Made by a program: the position numbers and the translations under genes. The notes beneath the pieces are model-generated. The model ran no database searches and was not told the origin of the DNA. It saw nothing but the letters and a program-made list of their open reading frames with translations. This document shows positions 41,375-50,141 of a DNA stretch of 64,000 nt, one piece after another. Numbering within the stretch: position 1 is the stretch's first letter; each line of letters starts with the position of its first letter. The stretch comes from Oscillospiraceae bacterium (lineage in GTDB: Bacteria > Bacillota > Clostridia > Oscillospirales > Ruminococcaceae), in assembly GCA_031282245.1 (NCBI GenBank), contig JAITEB010000006.1:1-64000 (forward strand), read 5' to 3'.

Positions 41375-42856
41375 ATGCTTTACGAAAGCACGCGCGGAAA
41401 AGCTGAAACCGTAAACGCCGCCCGGGCGGTCGTTATTGGAATTGCCGGGGACGGCGGCCTGTTTGTGCCGCAGAATATTCCAAAAGCGGATTTCAGCATT
41501 GAAAGCCTTATTGGTCTTGATTATCAGGAGACGGCCCGCAAAGTTATGCGCCCGTTTTTCCCGGACTTTGAAGAAGAAAATTTCAGCGCCGCAGTTCGCC
41601 GCGCCTATTCAGGCCGCTTTGAAAACGACGCGCCCGCCGTTATCCGTCATGCGGGAGGGCTGGAAATATTGGAGCTTTTCCACGGCCCGACGCTGGCTTT
41701 CAAAGACATGGCGCTTTCGTTCCTGCCGGAGCTTATGCGGCTTTCGCTGGACAGCGAAGGCGCAAGCGGCAAAATCGCCGTTATTACGGCGACGTCTGGG
41801 GACACAGGCAAAGCCGCCCTTGAAGGATTCCGCGACAGGGAAGGCATAAGCGTTACTGTCTTTTATCCCCGTGACGGAGTGAGCGAAATACAAAGGCTTC
41901 AGATGGCGACCGATACGGGCACAGGAAGTTTTGTTTGCGCCGTTGAGGGCAATTTTGACGATACGCAAAACGGTGTGAAGGCTATTTTTAACGACAGGGA
42001 ATTCTCTGATAAACTGCGCGAAAACGGCTATATTCTGTCTTCGGCCAATTCTATTAATATAGGCCGTCTTGTTCCGCAGGTCGCTTATTATTTTTACGGC
42101 TATGCCAGGCTCGCTTCGCAGGGACGGATTAAAAGCGGGGACAGGATAAATATCACCGTTCCGACGGGAAATTTTGGGAATATACTTGCGGCCTATTATG
42201 CCAAGCAGATGGGGCTTCCCGTCGACAGGCTTATCTGCGCGTCGAATATAAATAACGTTTTGTATGACTTTTTTAAAAGCGGCAGCTACGACAAAAACCG
42301 CCCTCTGCATCTGACCACTTCGCCCTCTATGGACATATTGGTTTCAAGCAATCTGGAACGGCTGTTATACGAGGCTTCCGGCAGGAATCCGGAAGTCACG
42401 GCGGGGCTTATGTCCGCGCTTGCCGAGAAAGGCGCTTACAGCGTTCCGGACGAAATGCGCGAAAACTTGAAAGATTTTTACGGCGTTTACGCGGACGAAA
42501 GCGATGTTCAGTCCGAAATAAAAGCTTTCTTTCAGGAAAGCGGCTATGTGCTTGACACACACACGGCGGTCGCGGTTTTCGCCGCAAAGAAATACAAAAA
42601 AGAAACCGGAGACGGCGGCGTAAATCTTGTAGTTTCTACGGCAAGCCCTTTTAAATTCGGCGAAGCCGTCTGCAAAGCTCTGGGCTTTGATACGGCCGGG
42701 CTGAACGTTTTTGAAATAAGCGAGCTTCTCTCGGAAAAAACAGGGCTTGCCGTGCCCGAAAATCTGCGCGGACTGAAAAACGCGGAAATCCGTTTCAGGC
42801 GGACTTGCCCGAAAGACGGGATGAAAAAGGCCTTTGCGGATTTTCTTGGGCTGTAG
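41375..42856 (+). CDS. thrC: Threonine synthase
   Basis: This PLP enzyme (493 residues) converts O-phosphohomoserine to threonine. It has the N-terminal YESTRG start, LELFHGPTLAFKDMALSF with the PLP lysine (about residue 110), the glycine loop ITATSGDTGKAALEG and VPTGNFGNILAAYYA. The length and the N-terminal domain belong to the longer ThrC class. ATG 41375 follows GGAGGAGAC. First gene of thrC-thrB-hom. Confidence 0.96.
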   Translation: MLYESTRGKAETVNAARAVVIGIAGDGGLFVPQNIPKADFSIESLIGLDYQETARKVMRPFFPDFEEENFSAAVRRAYSGRFENDAPAVIRHAGGLEILELFHGPTLAFKDMALSFLPELMRLSLDSEGASGKIAVITATSGDTGKAALEGFRDREGISVTVFYPRDGVSEIQRLQMATDTGTGSFVCAVEGNFDDTQNGVKAIFNDREFSDKLRENGYILSSANSINIGRLVPQVAYYFYGYARLASQGRIKSGDRINITVPTGNFGNILAAYYAKQMGLPVDRLICASNINNVLYDFFKSGSYDKNRPLHLTTSPSMDILVSSNLERLLYEASGRNPEVTAGLMSALAEKGAYSVPDEMRENLKDFYGVYADESDVQSEIKAFFQESGYVLDTHTAVAVFAAKKYKKETGDGGVNLVVSTASPFKFGEAVCKALGFDTAGLNVFEISELLSEKTGLAVPENLRGLKNAEIRFRRTCPKDGMKKAFADFLGL

Positions 42857-42910
42857 GGCGCGGCGCCCACAGGACTTGCGCAAAATATAAATTGCAGAAG
42901 GTGATTTGAT

Positions 42911-43795
42911 ATGATAAAGATAAAAGTCCCCGCGACCTCCGCGAATATCGGTCCCGGCTTTGACTGTCTCGGCATGGCGTTTGACTTATATAACGAATAT
43001 ACTTTTGAGGCGGGCGAAAGCGGAGGCTATCACGGCTTTGCGCCGGAGTACCGCAACGACAACAATCTGGTATACACTTCCATGGCGGCGGCCTGCCGGG
43101 AATTGGGGATTCAAATACCAAAAGCCGCCATTTCTATTATTAAAGAGGAAATCCCCGTTTCAAGAGGCCTTGGCAGTAGCGCCGCCTGCATAATCGCAGG
43201 GGTTGCCGCCGCCGGATATTTGAGCGGGAAAGACATTTCTTTTCAGGACATTTTTGACATTGCTTCAGTGATAGAGGGGCATCCCGACAACGCGGCGCCT
43301 GCCGTCTGGGGCGGCATGACTGCGGCGGCCAAATGCGGAGAGGCTTTCCGCTCGCGGACAATAGAAGTGGCGGAAGGTATCGCCTTTTATGCGCTTATCC
43401 CGGACTTCCGGGTTTCGACAAAGCGCGCGCGGGACGCTCTCCCCAAAAATGTTCCCCGCTCAAGCGCGGTTTTCAACGTCGCGGCGGTCTCCATGCTGAT
43501 AACTTCCCTACAGAAGGGCGATTTCAATTTGCTGGGCTTCGCTTTGAGGGACAGGCTTCACCAGCCGTATCGAAGCAGGCTGATTCATGGCCTTGACGAA
43601 ATTATACACGGCTGTTCCGCTTGCGGGGCGTACGGCGCGTTTCTCAGCGGCGCGGGTCCAACGGTTATGGCGCTGACTCCGGAGGACGATTCTGATTTTG
43701 AGGGCAAAATAAAAAGCTGTCTTGCGAATTATTGGGAATGCTTTGAAGTAAAGCGGCTTAATCTTGACCGCCGGGGGCTTGTTGTTGAAATCTAA
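42911..43795 (+). CDS. thrB: Homoserine kinase
   Basis: The 294-residue GHMP kinase phosphorylates homoserine with ATP. Motif 1 is VPATSANIGPGFDCLG (about 4-19). The ATP-binding motif 2 is PVSRGLGSSAACIIAGV (about 85-101). Motif 3 is FLSGAGPTVMAL near residue 250. AGAAGGTG precedes ATG 42911. It lies between thrC and hom. Intact. Confidence 0.96.
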   Translation: MIKIKVPATSANIGPGFDCLGMAFDLYNEYTFEAGESGGYHGFAPEYRNDNNLVYTSMAAACRELGIQIPKAAISIIKEEIPVSRGLGSSAACIIAGVAAAGYLSGKDISFQDIFDIASVIEGHPDNAAPAVWGGMTAAAKCGEAFRSRTIEVAEGIAFYALIPDFRVSTKRARDALPKNVPRSSAVFNVAAVSMLITSLQKGDFNLLGFALRDRLHQPYRSRLIHGLDEIIHGCSACGAYGAFLSGAGPTVMALTPEDDSDFEGKIKSCLANYWECFEVKRLNLDRRGLVVEI

Positions 43796-43809
43796 GACAA
43801 AATAACAGG

Positions 43810-43856
43810 GTGAAGTTCAGGTCTTCACGCATACCCGGGCGCTTGCGCCTGTATGC
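43810..43856 (+). other. Two hairpins between thrB and hom
   Basis: GTGAAG/CTTCAC (43810-43815, 43823-43828) is followed at once by GCATAC/GTATGC (43829-43834, 43851-43856) with an inner GGCGC/GCGCC stem. There is no U-run, so processing or mRNA stability structures are more likely than termination. Confidence 0.6.
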
Positions 43857-43892
43857 GCACAGGAATATAAAAACGAAACAGGGGTTTACGAA

Positions 43893-45188
43893 ATGGAAAA
43901 AGTGAAAATAGCTATGCTGGGCTTTGGCACAATAGGCCGCGGCGTCTACAAAGTGATGAACGACAACCGCGCCTATATCACGTCAAACAGCGGCAAAGTG
44001 GTGGAACTGAGCCGGATTCTTGTCCGGCCCGCTGAGAAGGACACGGACGAGCTCCGCGACAACCCGGTTTTTACAACAGATATAAACGACATAATAAATG
44101 ACGGCTCCCTGCAAATTGTGATTGAGCTGATGGGCGGAGAGCAGCCCGCAACTGACTTTATGCTCCGCGCCCTCAAAGCGGGCAAACATGTCGTCACCGC
44201 GAACAAGCTCGCTCTGGCCAAAAACGGCCATGTCCTGCTTGGCACCGCGCGCAATGTGAACCTGCGCTTTGAATACGAAGCAAGCGTCGGCGGCGGGATT
44301 CCCATAATACGGCTGATCAACGAAAGCTTTAACGCCAACAAAGCCGAAAGCATTATCGGCATTATCAACGGCACTTCTAATTATATTTTAAGCAGAATGA
44401 CCAAAAGCGGCATGGATTTTGACGAGGCGCTGAAAACAGCCCAGAAAAAAGGCTACGCCGAGGCCGATCCCGCTTCTGACGTCGGCGGGCATGACGCGGT
44501 TTATAAGCTCGCCATAATGTCCTCGCTGGCTTTTTCCACAGAGGTGAACTATCAGGACATTTACCGCGAGGGCATGGACCGCGTAAGCGCGCAGGACATC
44601 AAAAACGCTGCCCGCTTCGGATATGTGATAAAGCTTCTGGCCATTGCCCGCGAGGTTGACAAAAAAATGGAGCTGCGCGTTCATCCGGCCATGATACCGG
44701 AGGATCATCCCATGGCGAACATCAGCGGCTCATACAATGCGATTTATATAACCGGGAACGCCGTGGACGATATTATGATTTCCGGCAAAGGCGCGGGTTC
44801 CATGCCAACGGCAAGCGCAGTCGTCAGCGACGTTATAAATATAGTCAAGGGCCAGCCGCCCGTCCCGGGCGTCGGCGAGCCAAGGCGCAGGCTCGCCGTT
44901 ATCCCTATAGAAGAAACGCTTTCACGGCGCTATCTCTGTCTGCGGGTTGCGGACGCGCCGGGGGTTCTTGCCCTGATTGCCGCTATTCTTGGGGGGCGCG
45001 GCGTCAGTATTTCTCAGATGGTTCAGGAGCAGATCAAATCGGACGAAGGCGCCGGAAGCGAAGCTTCGCTGATTTTTATTACTCATCCGACGCTGGAGGG
45101 AAGTTTCTGCGCGGCTGTGCGGGAAATTCTTGCGCTTGACTGCGTTAAAGAAGTTTCCAGCAATATCAGAATAGAAGAATTTGACTGA
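43893..45188 (+). CDS. hom: Homoserine dehydrogenase with ACT domain
   Basis: The 431-residue NAD(P)-dependent enzyme makes homoserine from aspartate semialdehyde. It has the Rossmann motif [18 protein letters not shown] (about 4-21), the catalytic domain (VSVGGGIP-like [36 protein letters not shown]) and a C-terminal ACT domain ([20 protein letters not shown], about 345-364) that usually binds threonine for feedback. ATG 43893 has a weak AACAGGGG site. Followed by ftsY after 21 bp. Confidence 0.96.
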   Translation: MEKVKIAMLGFGTIGRGVYKVMNDNRAYITSNSGKVVELSRILVRPAEKDTDELRDNPVFTTDINDIINDGSLQIVIELMGGEQPATDFMLRALKAGKHVVTANKLALAKNGHVLLGTARNVNLRFEYEASVGGGIPIIRLINESFNANKAESIIGIINGTSNYILSRMTKSGMDFDEALKTAQKKGYAEADPASDVGGHDAVYKLAIMSSLAFSTEVNYQDIYREGMDRVSAQDIKNAARFGYVIKLLAIAREVDKKMELRVHPAMIPEDHPMANISGSYNAIYITGNAVDDIMISGKGAGSMPTASAVVSDVINIVKGQPPVPGVGEPRRRLAVIPIEETLSRRYLCLRVADAPGVLALIAAILGGRGVSISQMVQEQIKSDEGAGSEASLIFITHPTLEGSFCAAVREILALDCVKEVSSNIRIEEFD

Positions 45189-45209
45189 TTTTCCAGGAGA
45201 AGATAAAAA

Positions 45210-46172
45210 ATGGGTTTTTTTAAAAAATTAGCCGAGGGTCTGAAAAAAACACGCGACAATATGATAAAGGGCGCTGACAGCCTTTTCAAATCGCGCGGAA
45301 AAATAGACGACGAACTCTTTGAAGAGCTGGAAGAAATTTTAATCATGAGCGACGTTGGCGGCCAGACCTCCGCACAAATCTGCGCGAATCTGCGCAAACG
45401 CGTCAAAGAAAACAGAGTTACAGACGCGGAAGCCGTCCGGGATTTGCTTAAACAAGAGCTTGCCGAAAGGCTGGGCGGCGGCGAAGAACTGAATATATCC
45501 ACACAGCCCTCCGTTATTCTTGTGATAGGAGTTAATGGCGCGGGTAAAACTACGACTATAGGCAAAATCGCGTATAACCTGAAATCGCGCGGCAAAAAAG
45601 TCCTGCTGGGCGCGGCGGACACTTTCCGCGCGGCGGCCGTCGGCCAGCTTGAAATCTGGGCGGAGCGCGCGGGCGTGCCCCTGATAAAGCACGGCGAGGG
45701 CACGGACCCGGCGGCCGTCGTTTATGACACCATTGCGGCGGGAAAGGCGCGGGGCGTTGACGTTATAATTTGCGACACCGCCGGGCGGCTCCACAACAAG
45801 AAAAACCTGATGAATGAACTTTCTAAAATTTCACGGATTATTTCGCGCGAGCTTCCGGGCTGCGACAGGGAAACTCTGCTTGTCATGGACGCCACCACTG
45901 GCCAGAACGCCCTGAGTCAGGCGCGGGAATTCAAAGAAGCCGCCGACATCACCGGCATTGTCCTGACAAAGCTTGACGGCACGGCGCGGGGCGGGGTTAT
46001 TATCGGGATTAAAAACGAGCTGAACGTGCCGGTGAAATATATAGGCGTGGGAGAAAAGCTGGATGATTTGCAGCCTTTTAACGCCGCCGAATTTATCGAA
46101 GCGCTCTTTGGCGGCGGGAACGCCAGGGCCAGCAACTATGTCCCCAGGGCCGGGGAAGAGGATGATGAATGA
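45210..46172 (+). CDS. ftsY: Signal recognition particle receptor FtsY
   Basis: The 320-residue SRP GTPase receptor docks ribosome-SRP complexes at the membrane. There is a short basic N-terminus ([17 protein letters not shown]), the N domain, and then the G domain with [18 protein letters not shown] (G1), [37 protein letters not shown] (G3) and [15 protein letters not shown] (G4/G5). AGGAGAAG precedes ATG 45210. It overlaps rdgB by 4 bp (ATGA). Confidence 0.97.
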   Translation: MGFFKKLAEGLKKTRDNMIKGADSLFKSRGKIDDELFEELEEILIMSDVGGQTSAQICANLRKRVKENRVTDAEAVRDLLKQELAERLGGGEELNISTQPSVILVIGVNGAGKTTTIGKIAYNLKSRGKKVLLGAADTFRAAAVGQLEIWAERAGVPLIKHGEGTDPAAVVYDTIAAGKARGVDVIICDTAGRLHNKKNLMNELSKISRIISRELPGCDRETLLVMDATTGQNALSQAREFKEAADITGIVLTKLDGTARGGVIIGIKNELNVPVKYIGVGEKLDDLQPFNAAEFIEALFGGGNARASNYVPRAGEEDDE

Positions 46173-46771
46173 AAATAAAACTGAAGTTTGTCTGCGCCTC
46201 CCGCAACGGCGGCAAAATAAAAGAATTCCGGCGGCTTTTTGAAAATCTGGATATAGAGCTGCTCTCGCTTGACGAAATAAATTTTCCCGGCGAAATTGAC
46301 GAGACCGGGCGGAACTTTCAGGAAAACGCTTTTATCAAGGCGAAAGCCGCCGCCGATTTCAGCGGCCTTCCGGCCTTCGCGGACGACTCCGGGCTTGAGG
46401 TAGACGCGCTGGGCGGGGCGCCGGGGGCGTACTCCGCGCGTTTTGGCGGCCACGGCCTGGACGACGCGGGAAGGCGGGCGTTTTTGCTCTCCCAAATGGA
46501 GGATATTCCCGAGGGCGCGAGAACGGCGCGTTTTACTTGCGCGCTTTGCCTTTATTTCCCCGGCGGGAAAACTCTGGAGGTTTCGCAAAGCTGTGAAGGC
46601 GAAATTCTCCGCGAAGAGCGGGGAAGCGGCGGTTTCGGCTATGACGCGCTGTTTCTCTGTGGGGACAAAACTTTTTCAGAGCTTGACGCCGCTGAAAAGG
46701 ACAAAATCAGCCACAGAGGGAAAGCCGTGCGGGAATTCGCGGAAAAATTCAAGCTTTTTTCAAGCTTTTAG
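46169..46771 (+). CDS. rdgB: dITP/XTP pyrophosphatase
   Basis: This 200-residue Ham1/RdgB house-cleaning enzyme hydrolyses non-canonical purine NTPs to monophosphates. ASRNGGKIKEFRRLFE (N-terminal substrate loop), FADDSGLEVDALGGAPGAYS and GFGYDALF are diagnostic. The ATGA overlap with ftsY implies translational coupling. Intact. Confidence 0.96.
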   Translation: MKIKLKFVCASRNGGKIKEFRRLFENLDIELLSLDEINFPGEIDETGRNFQENAFIKAKAAADFSGLPAFADDSGLEVDALGGAPGAYSARFGGHGLDDAGRRAFLLSQMEDIPEGARTARFTCALCLYFPGGKTLEVSQSCEGEILREERGSGGFGYDALFLCGDKTFSELDAAEKDKISHRGKAVREFAEKFKLFSSF

Positions 46772-46861
46772 GAATAAACTTGCAAGTTATCAGATAATAT
46801 CAGCAAGCGCTGCATAGTCTTTATTTCTAACAATTATATTCCATAGTACAGGAGAAAAGCA

Positions 46862-47389
46862 ATGAATTTTTATATAAGGCCAGTTAAGGCAAGCGATGCC
46901 GCTGGAACGAACGAGCTGCGGCGTATGCCCGGTATAGTTGAGAATATTAACGCTTTGCCGTCCGAAAGGCCTGACGCGCAGGAGGACTTTATAAGCGCCA
47001 TCGGCAGAGACGCTCATATGTTTGTAGCCGTCGAGCCGAATGGCGCTATTATAGGCATGACGCTGCTCAACGTTCGCTCTACTCCGCGCACAAGACATAT
47101 CGGCGACATAAGTTTTTTGATTGTTCACCCTGATTTCCAAAACATGGGGATTGGGACGTCTCTCATGAAAACGTTGACTGATATGGCCGATAAATATCTG
47201 ATGCTGGAACGAATGGGAGTTACTTCCCTTGTTGACAATGAGAGCGCCATAAAACTGTATAAAAAATTCGGCTTCAAAATCGAAGGCCGCCAAAGACATG
47301 CTATTATTCAAAACGGGGAATACGCCGACGTATATATTATGGGCAGAATTAGAAATGAAATAAGCGATTTTTTTGATTCGGAAAAATAA
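46862..47389 (+). CDS. GNAT-family acetyltransferase
   Basis: The 175-residue N-acetyltransferase has MNFYIRPVKASDAAGTNELR at the start, the acetyl-CoA loop VHPDFQNMGIGTSLMKTLTD (about 90-109) and ESAIKLYKKFGFKIEGRQRH, typical of GNATs acting on small molecules or ribosomal or antibiotic substrates. CAGGAGAAAAGC before ATG 46862. Substrate unknown. Confidence 0.85.
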   Translation: MNFYIRPVKASDAAGTNELRRMPGIVENINALPSERPDAQEDFISAIGRDAHMFVAVEPNGAIIGMTLLNVRSTPRTRHIGDISFLIVHPDFQNMGIGTSLMKTLTDMADKYLMLERMGVTSLVDNESAIKLYKKFGFKIEGRQRHAIIQNGEYADVYIMGRIRNEISDFFDSEK

Positions 47390-47471
47390 AATATTTACTT
47401 ACTGGCAAACAGCCCCATCGCAAGCCAGGAGATATCATTCCGCAAATCGGCAAAAAAGGAGAGAAGCAAGC

Positions 47472-48647
47472 ATGCGGCTGGGCATTTTTGGCGGCACATT
47501 CAACCCCATTCACAAAGGACATCTGCGTCTTGCGGAAAATTTTAAGAATCTGCTCAGTTTGGATAAAATCCTGCTGATTCCGGCCAATATACCGCCGCAT
47601 AAGCAAGCGCCGGACCTGGCCGAAGGCGTGGACAGGCTGAACATGTGCCTGCTTGCCGCGAGAGATTACCCCTTTATAGAAGTTTCCGATATGGAACTGC
47701 GCCGCGAGGGCGCAAGCTATACGATAGATACTCTTGAGGCCCTCCGGAGGATTTACCCTGACGGCGAGTTTTTTTTGATTCTCGGCGGCGACATGTTCCT
47801 GGGCTTTGACGCATGGCACAGATTTGAGGAAATAATAAAAAACGCGGCTGTCTGCGCGGCGGCGCGCCGTGACAAAGACTGCGGGGAACTTGCCGCCCAG
47901 CGGAGGAAACTTGAAGCGCTTGGCGCGAATATAATAATTTCGGAAGCAAAAGCTTTCGAGATTTCCTCAACAGAAATAAGAAATGCGTTTCGAGCGCGTA
48001 ATTCAGGCTTTTTTAGTATATATTTGCCAGGAAACGTAAAAAAATATTGCGAATGCCTTTATTTATATTCGGGAACCGAAGCGGCGGATGTTCTGGAATA
48101 CAAGCAGGCCATTGCAGAAATGGAAAAGCCTGGCCGGGTTTATCACTCGCTCTGTGTGGCGAAAGAGGCCGCAAGGCTGGCGATAATTTACGGCGCAAAT
48201 CCCGCCAAGGCTTACCGGGCGGGGATACTTCACGATATTCTGAAAAACGTGCCCGCGGATAAAATCTTGCAATTGCCCGGGGCTTCTGATATAATTCATA
48301 AAGACATGCGGGAGCTTTTCCCGATGATATGGCACAGCTTCGCCGGGGCGGAATATGTCCGCCGCCGCTTTAATATCGGCGACGAGGATATTATCAACGC
48401 AATCAGATACCATACAACGGGAAGGGGAGGAATGTCTCTTCTTGAAAAAACGCTCTTTATCGCCGACTGCACTTCTTTTGACCGGGCGTACGGCGACGCT
48501 GGCATAATGCGGCAAATGGCCGGAATCTCGGCGGACAGCGGCATGAGCTACGCGCTTAAATATATCATAACGTCAATTCTAAAAGAAAACAGGCCTCTTT
48601 TACAGGACACAATTGACGCATACAACGATTCCGTTTGCGCAAAATAA
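47472..48647 (+). CDS. nadD: Fused NadD-YqeK: nicotinate-nucleotide adenylyltransferase plus HD phosphohydrolase
   Basis: A 391-residue two-domain protein. Residues 1-195 are NadD (LGIFGGTFNPIHKGHLRLAE with the HxGH motif; SSTEIRNAFRA near 178-188), making deamido-NAD from nicotinate mononucleotide and ATP. Residues about 205-391 are YqeK-type HD domain (RVYHSLCVAKEAARLA, AGILHDILKNVP, IRYHTTGRGGM), a family that hydrolyses diadenosine tetraphosphate. The two are usually separate adjacent genes. ATG 47472 follows AAAAGGAGAG. No stop or frameshift separates the domains. Confidence 0.93.
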   Translation: MRLGIFGGTFNPIHKGHLRLAENFKNLLSLDKILLIPANIPPHKQAPDLAEGVDRLNMCLLAARDYPFIEVSDMELRREGASYTIDTLEALRRIYPDGEFFLILGGDMFLGFDAWHRFEEIIKNAAVCAAARRDKDCGELAAQRRKLEALGANIIISEAKAFEISSTEIRNAFRARNSGFFSIYLPGNVKKYCECLYLYSGTEAADVLEYKQAIAEMEKPGRVYHSLCVAKEAARLAIIYGANPAKAYRAGILHDILKNVPADKILQLPGASDIIHKDMRELFPMIWHSFAGAEYVRRRFNIGDEDIINAIRYHTTGRGGMSLLEKTLFIADCTSFDRAYGDAGIMRQMAGISADSGMSYALKYIITSILKENRPLLQDTIDAYNDSVCAK

Positions 48648-48718
48648 TATAATTAAAATAATTGCGGCGCGCGGAATTTTTCCGCCGCTTCGCACAAACA
48701 TCTGGAGGTTTTTGAAAA

Positions 48719-50035
48719 TTGTCTATAAAATCCGGAAAATACCGCAGGAAATTGAGCCGCGGCGTTCTTATTTCTGTCATTGCGATGGGAGTTCTGACAG
48801 GAGGGCTGGCGGGGAGCGCCTACGGTATTTTAAACACGCGCTTTTTTGACGAACACGGAAACAGCGCTTCACCGCCAGGCGGCGAAAGGCCAGAAAGCGG
48901 CGTAATCAGCCAGATTGACTACGGCGACGAAACCGTCAATTTCCTGCTTCTGGGGGTTGACGAATCCGAGCTTCTCACCGACGTTATCATGGTCGCAAAC
49001 CTCAACATGGAGGACAGGAAGCTGAACATACTGCAAATCCCCCGCGATACCTACGTTGGGGACGATATTGTTCTTACGGGCAAAATAAACGCCGTTTACG
49101 GCAGCGCCAAAAACGGGGAGGCAAATATTGACGCGCTTATAAAAATTATAAACGAAAAATTCAAGCTCACGGTAGATCATTATGCCACTGTTACAATAAG
49201 CGGCTTTATAAAAATCGTGAACGCCCTTGGCGGAGTTGAGGTGGACGTTCCCGTCAGGATAGAATACGATTCCCCGTCGCAAGGGCATGTTGTGATAGAA
49301 CCGGGCTTACAGCGGCTTTATGGGGAAAGCGCCGAATGGTTTGTGCGCCACAGGAAAAGCTATGTCACCGGCGACATCGGGCGCATGGGCGCCCAAAAGC
49401 AATTTATGTCCGTTTTGTTTGATATGATTTTCTCCGTCTCTAAAACGCAGGCCGCAACAATTGCGGCGGGCTGCATCAGCGAAATCACGACGGATCTGAC
49501 GCTTTCGCAGGTGCTTGAGTATTACGGCATGCTCAGCGGCATATCCAGAAGCGATATAGAATTTTACATGGTTCCCGGCGACGGGGTAAACGCTTATTAC
49601 AACGGCTATGCCATTTACGGCGTTGACAAAGCGGAACTTGCGGAAATATTAAACAGATATTTCCGCCCGCGTTCGGCGGATATTCTGCCGGAAGACCTGC
49701 CCCTTGTCGACGTTATGGAAATGAAAAGCTTTCAGTCGCAGGCAAATTCCGCGCCCCAGAACCCTGCCCGGGATTATCCCGCCCCGGAAAGCTCCGCCGC
49801 CCCGGTGGAAATTATCGACGGCGGATATTCTTACTGGTGGAATCCCCCGGACGACGAGAACCCGGACGGGTACTACAGCGAAAACGCGGCTTCACAGCCG
49901 GAAGCGCCACCGGAAGAAATCGCTCCCTTTCAGCCCGGCGAAAGCCAGGAAGCTTCTTCCCAGCCGGAAACGACTTCTGTTGACGGTTTTGCGGAGCCGG
50001 AAACAACGGCGCCTGTTTCGTCGGAGAACCCGTAA
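48719..50035 (+). CDS. LytR-CpsA-Psr (LCP) family wall-polymer ligase
   Basis: The 438-residue membrane protein has a short cytoplasmic basic tail, one transmembrane helix (GVLISVIAMGVLTGGLAGSA, about 15-34) and the LCP domain. This shows NFLLLGVDESELLTDVIMVA (Asp/Arg motif), QIPRDTYVGDDIV, LGGVEVDVPVRI and ESAEWFVRHRKSYVTGDIGR. LCP enzymes attach teichoic acids or capsule to peptidoglycan. The last 110 residues are a Pro/Ser/Glu-rich disordered tail. Start TTG 48719, 10 bases after GGAGG; no better ATG in frame. Confidence 0.93.
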   Translation: MSIKSGKYRRKLSRGVLISVIAMGVLTGGLAGSAYGILNTRFFDEHGNSASPPGGERPESGVISQIDYGDETVNFLLLGVDESELLTDVIMVANLNMEDRKLNILQIPRDTYVGDDIVLTGKINAVYGSAKNGEANIDALIKIINEKFKLTVDHYATVTISGFIKIVNALGGVEVDVPVRIEYDSPSQGHVVIEPGLQRLYGESAEWFVRHRKSYVTGDIGRMGAQKQFMSVLFDMIFSVSKTQAATIAAGCISEITTDLTLSQVLEYYGMLSGISRSDIEFYMVPGDGVNAYYNGYAIYGVDKAELAEILNRYFRPRSADILPEDLPLVDVMEMKSFQSQANSAPQNPARDYPAPESSAAPVEIIDGGYSYWWNPPDDENPDGYYSENAASQPEAPPEEIAPFQPGESQEASSQPETTSVDGFAEPETTAPVSSENP

Positions 50036-50141
50036 ATTTTTGGTAATTTGCTTTGCGGGGGCGAATAGTCATTCGCCTCTTAACGCGCCTTGCGCAACGG
50101 GTTTCACCGCAAAAAATTTAAATGCACGAGGTATTTTCTGC

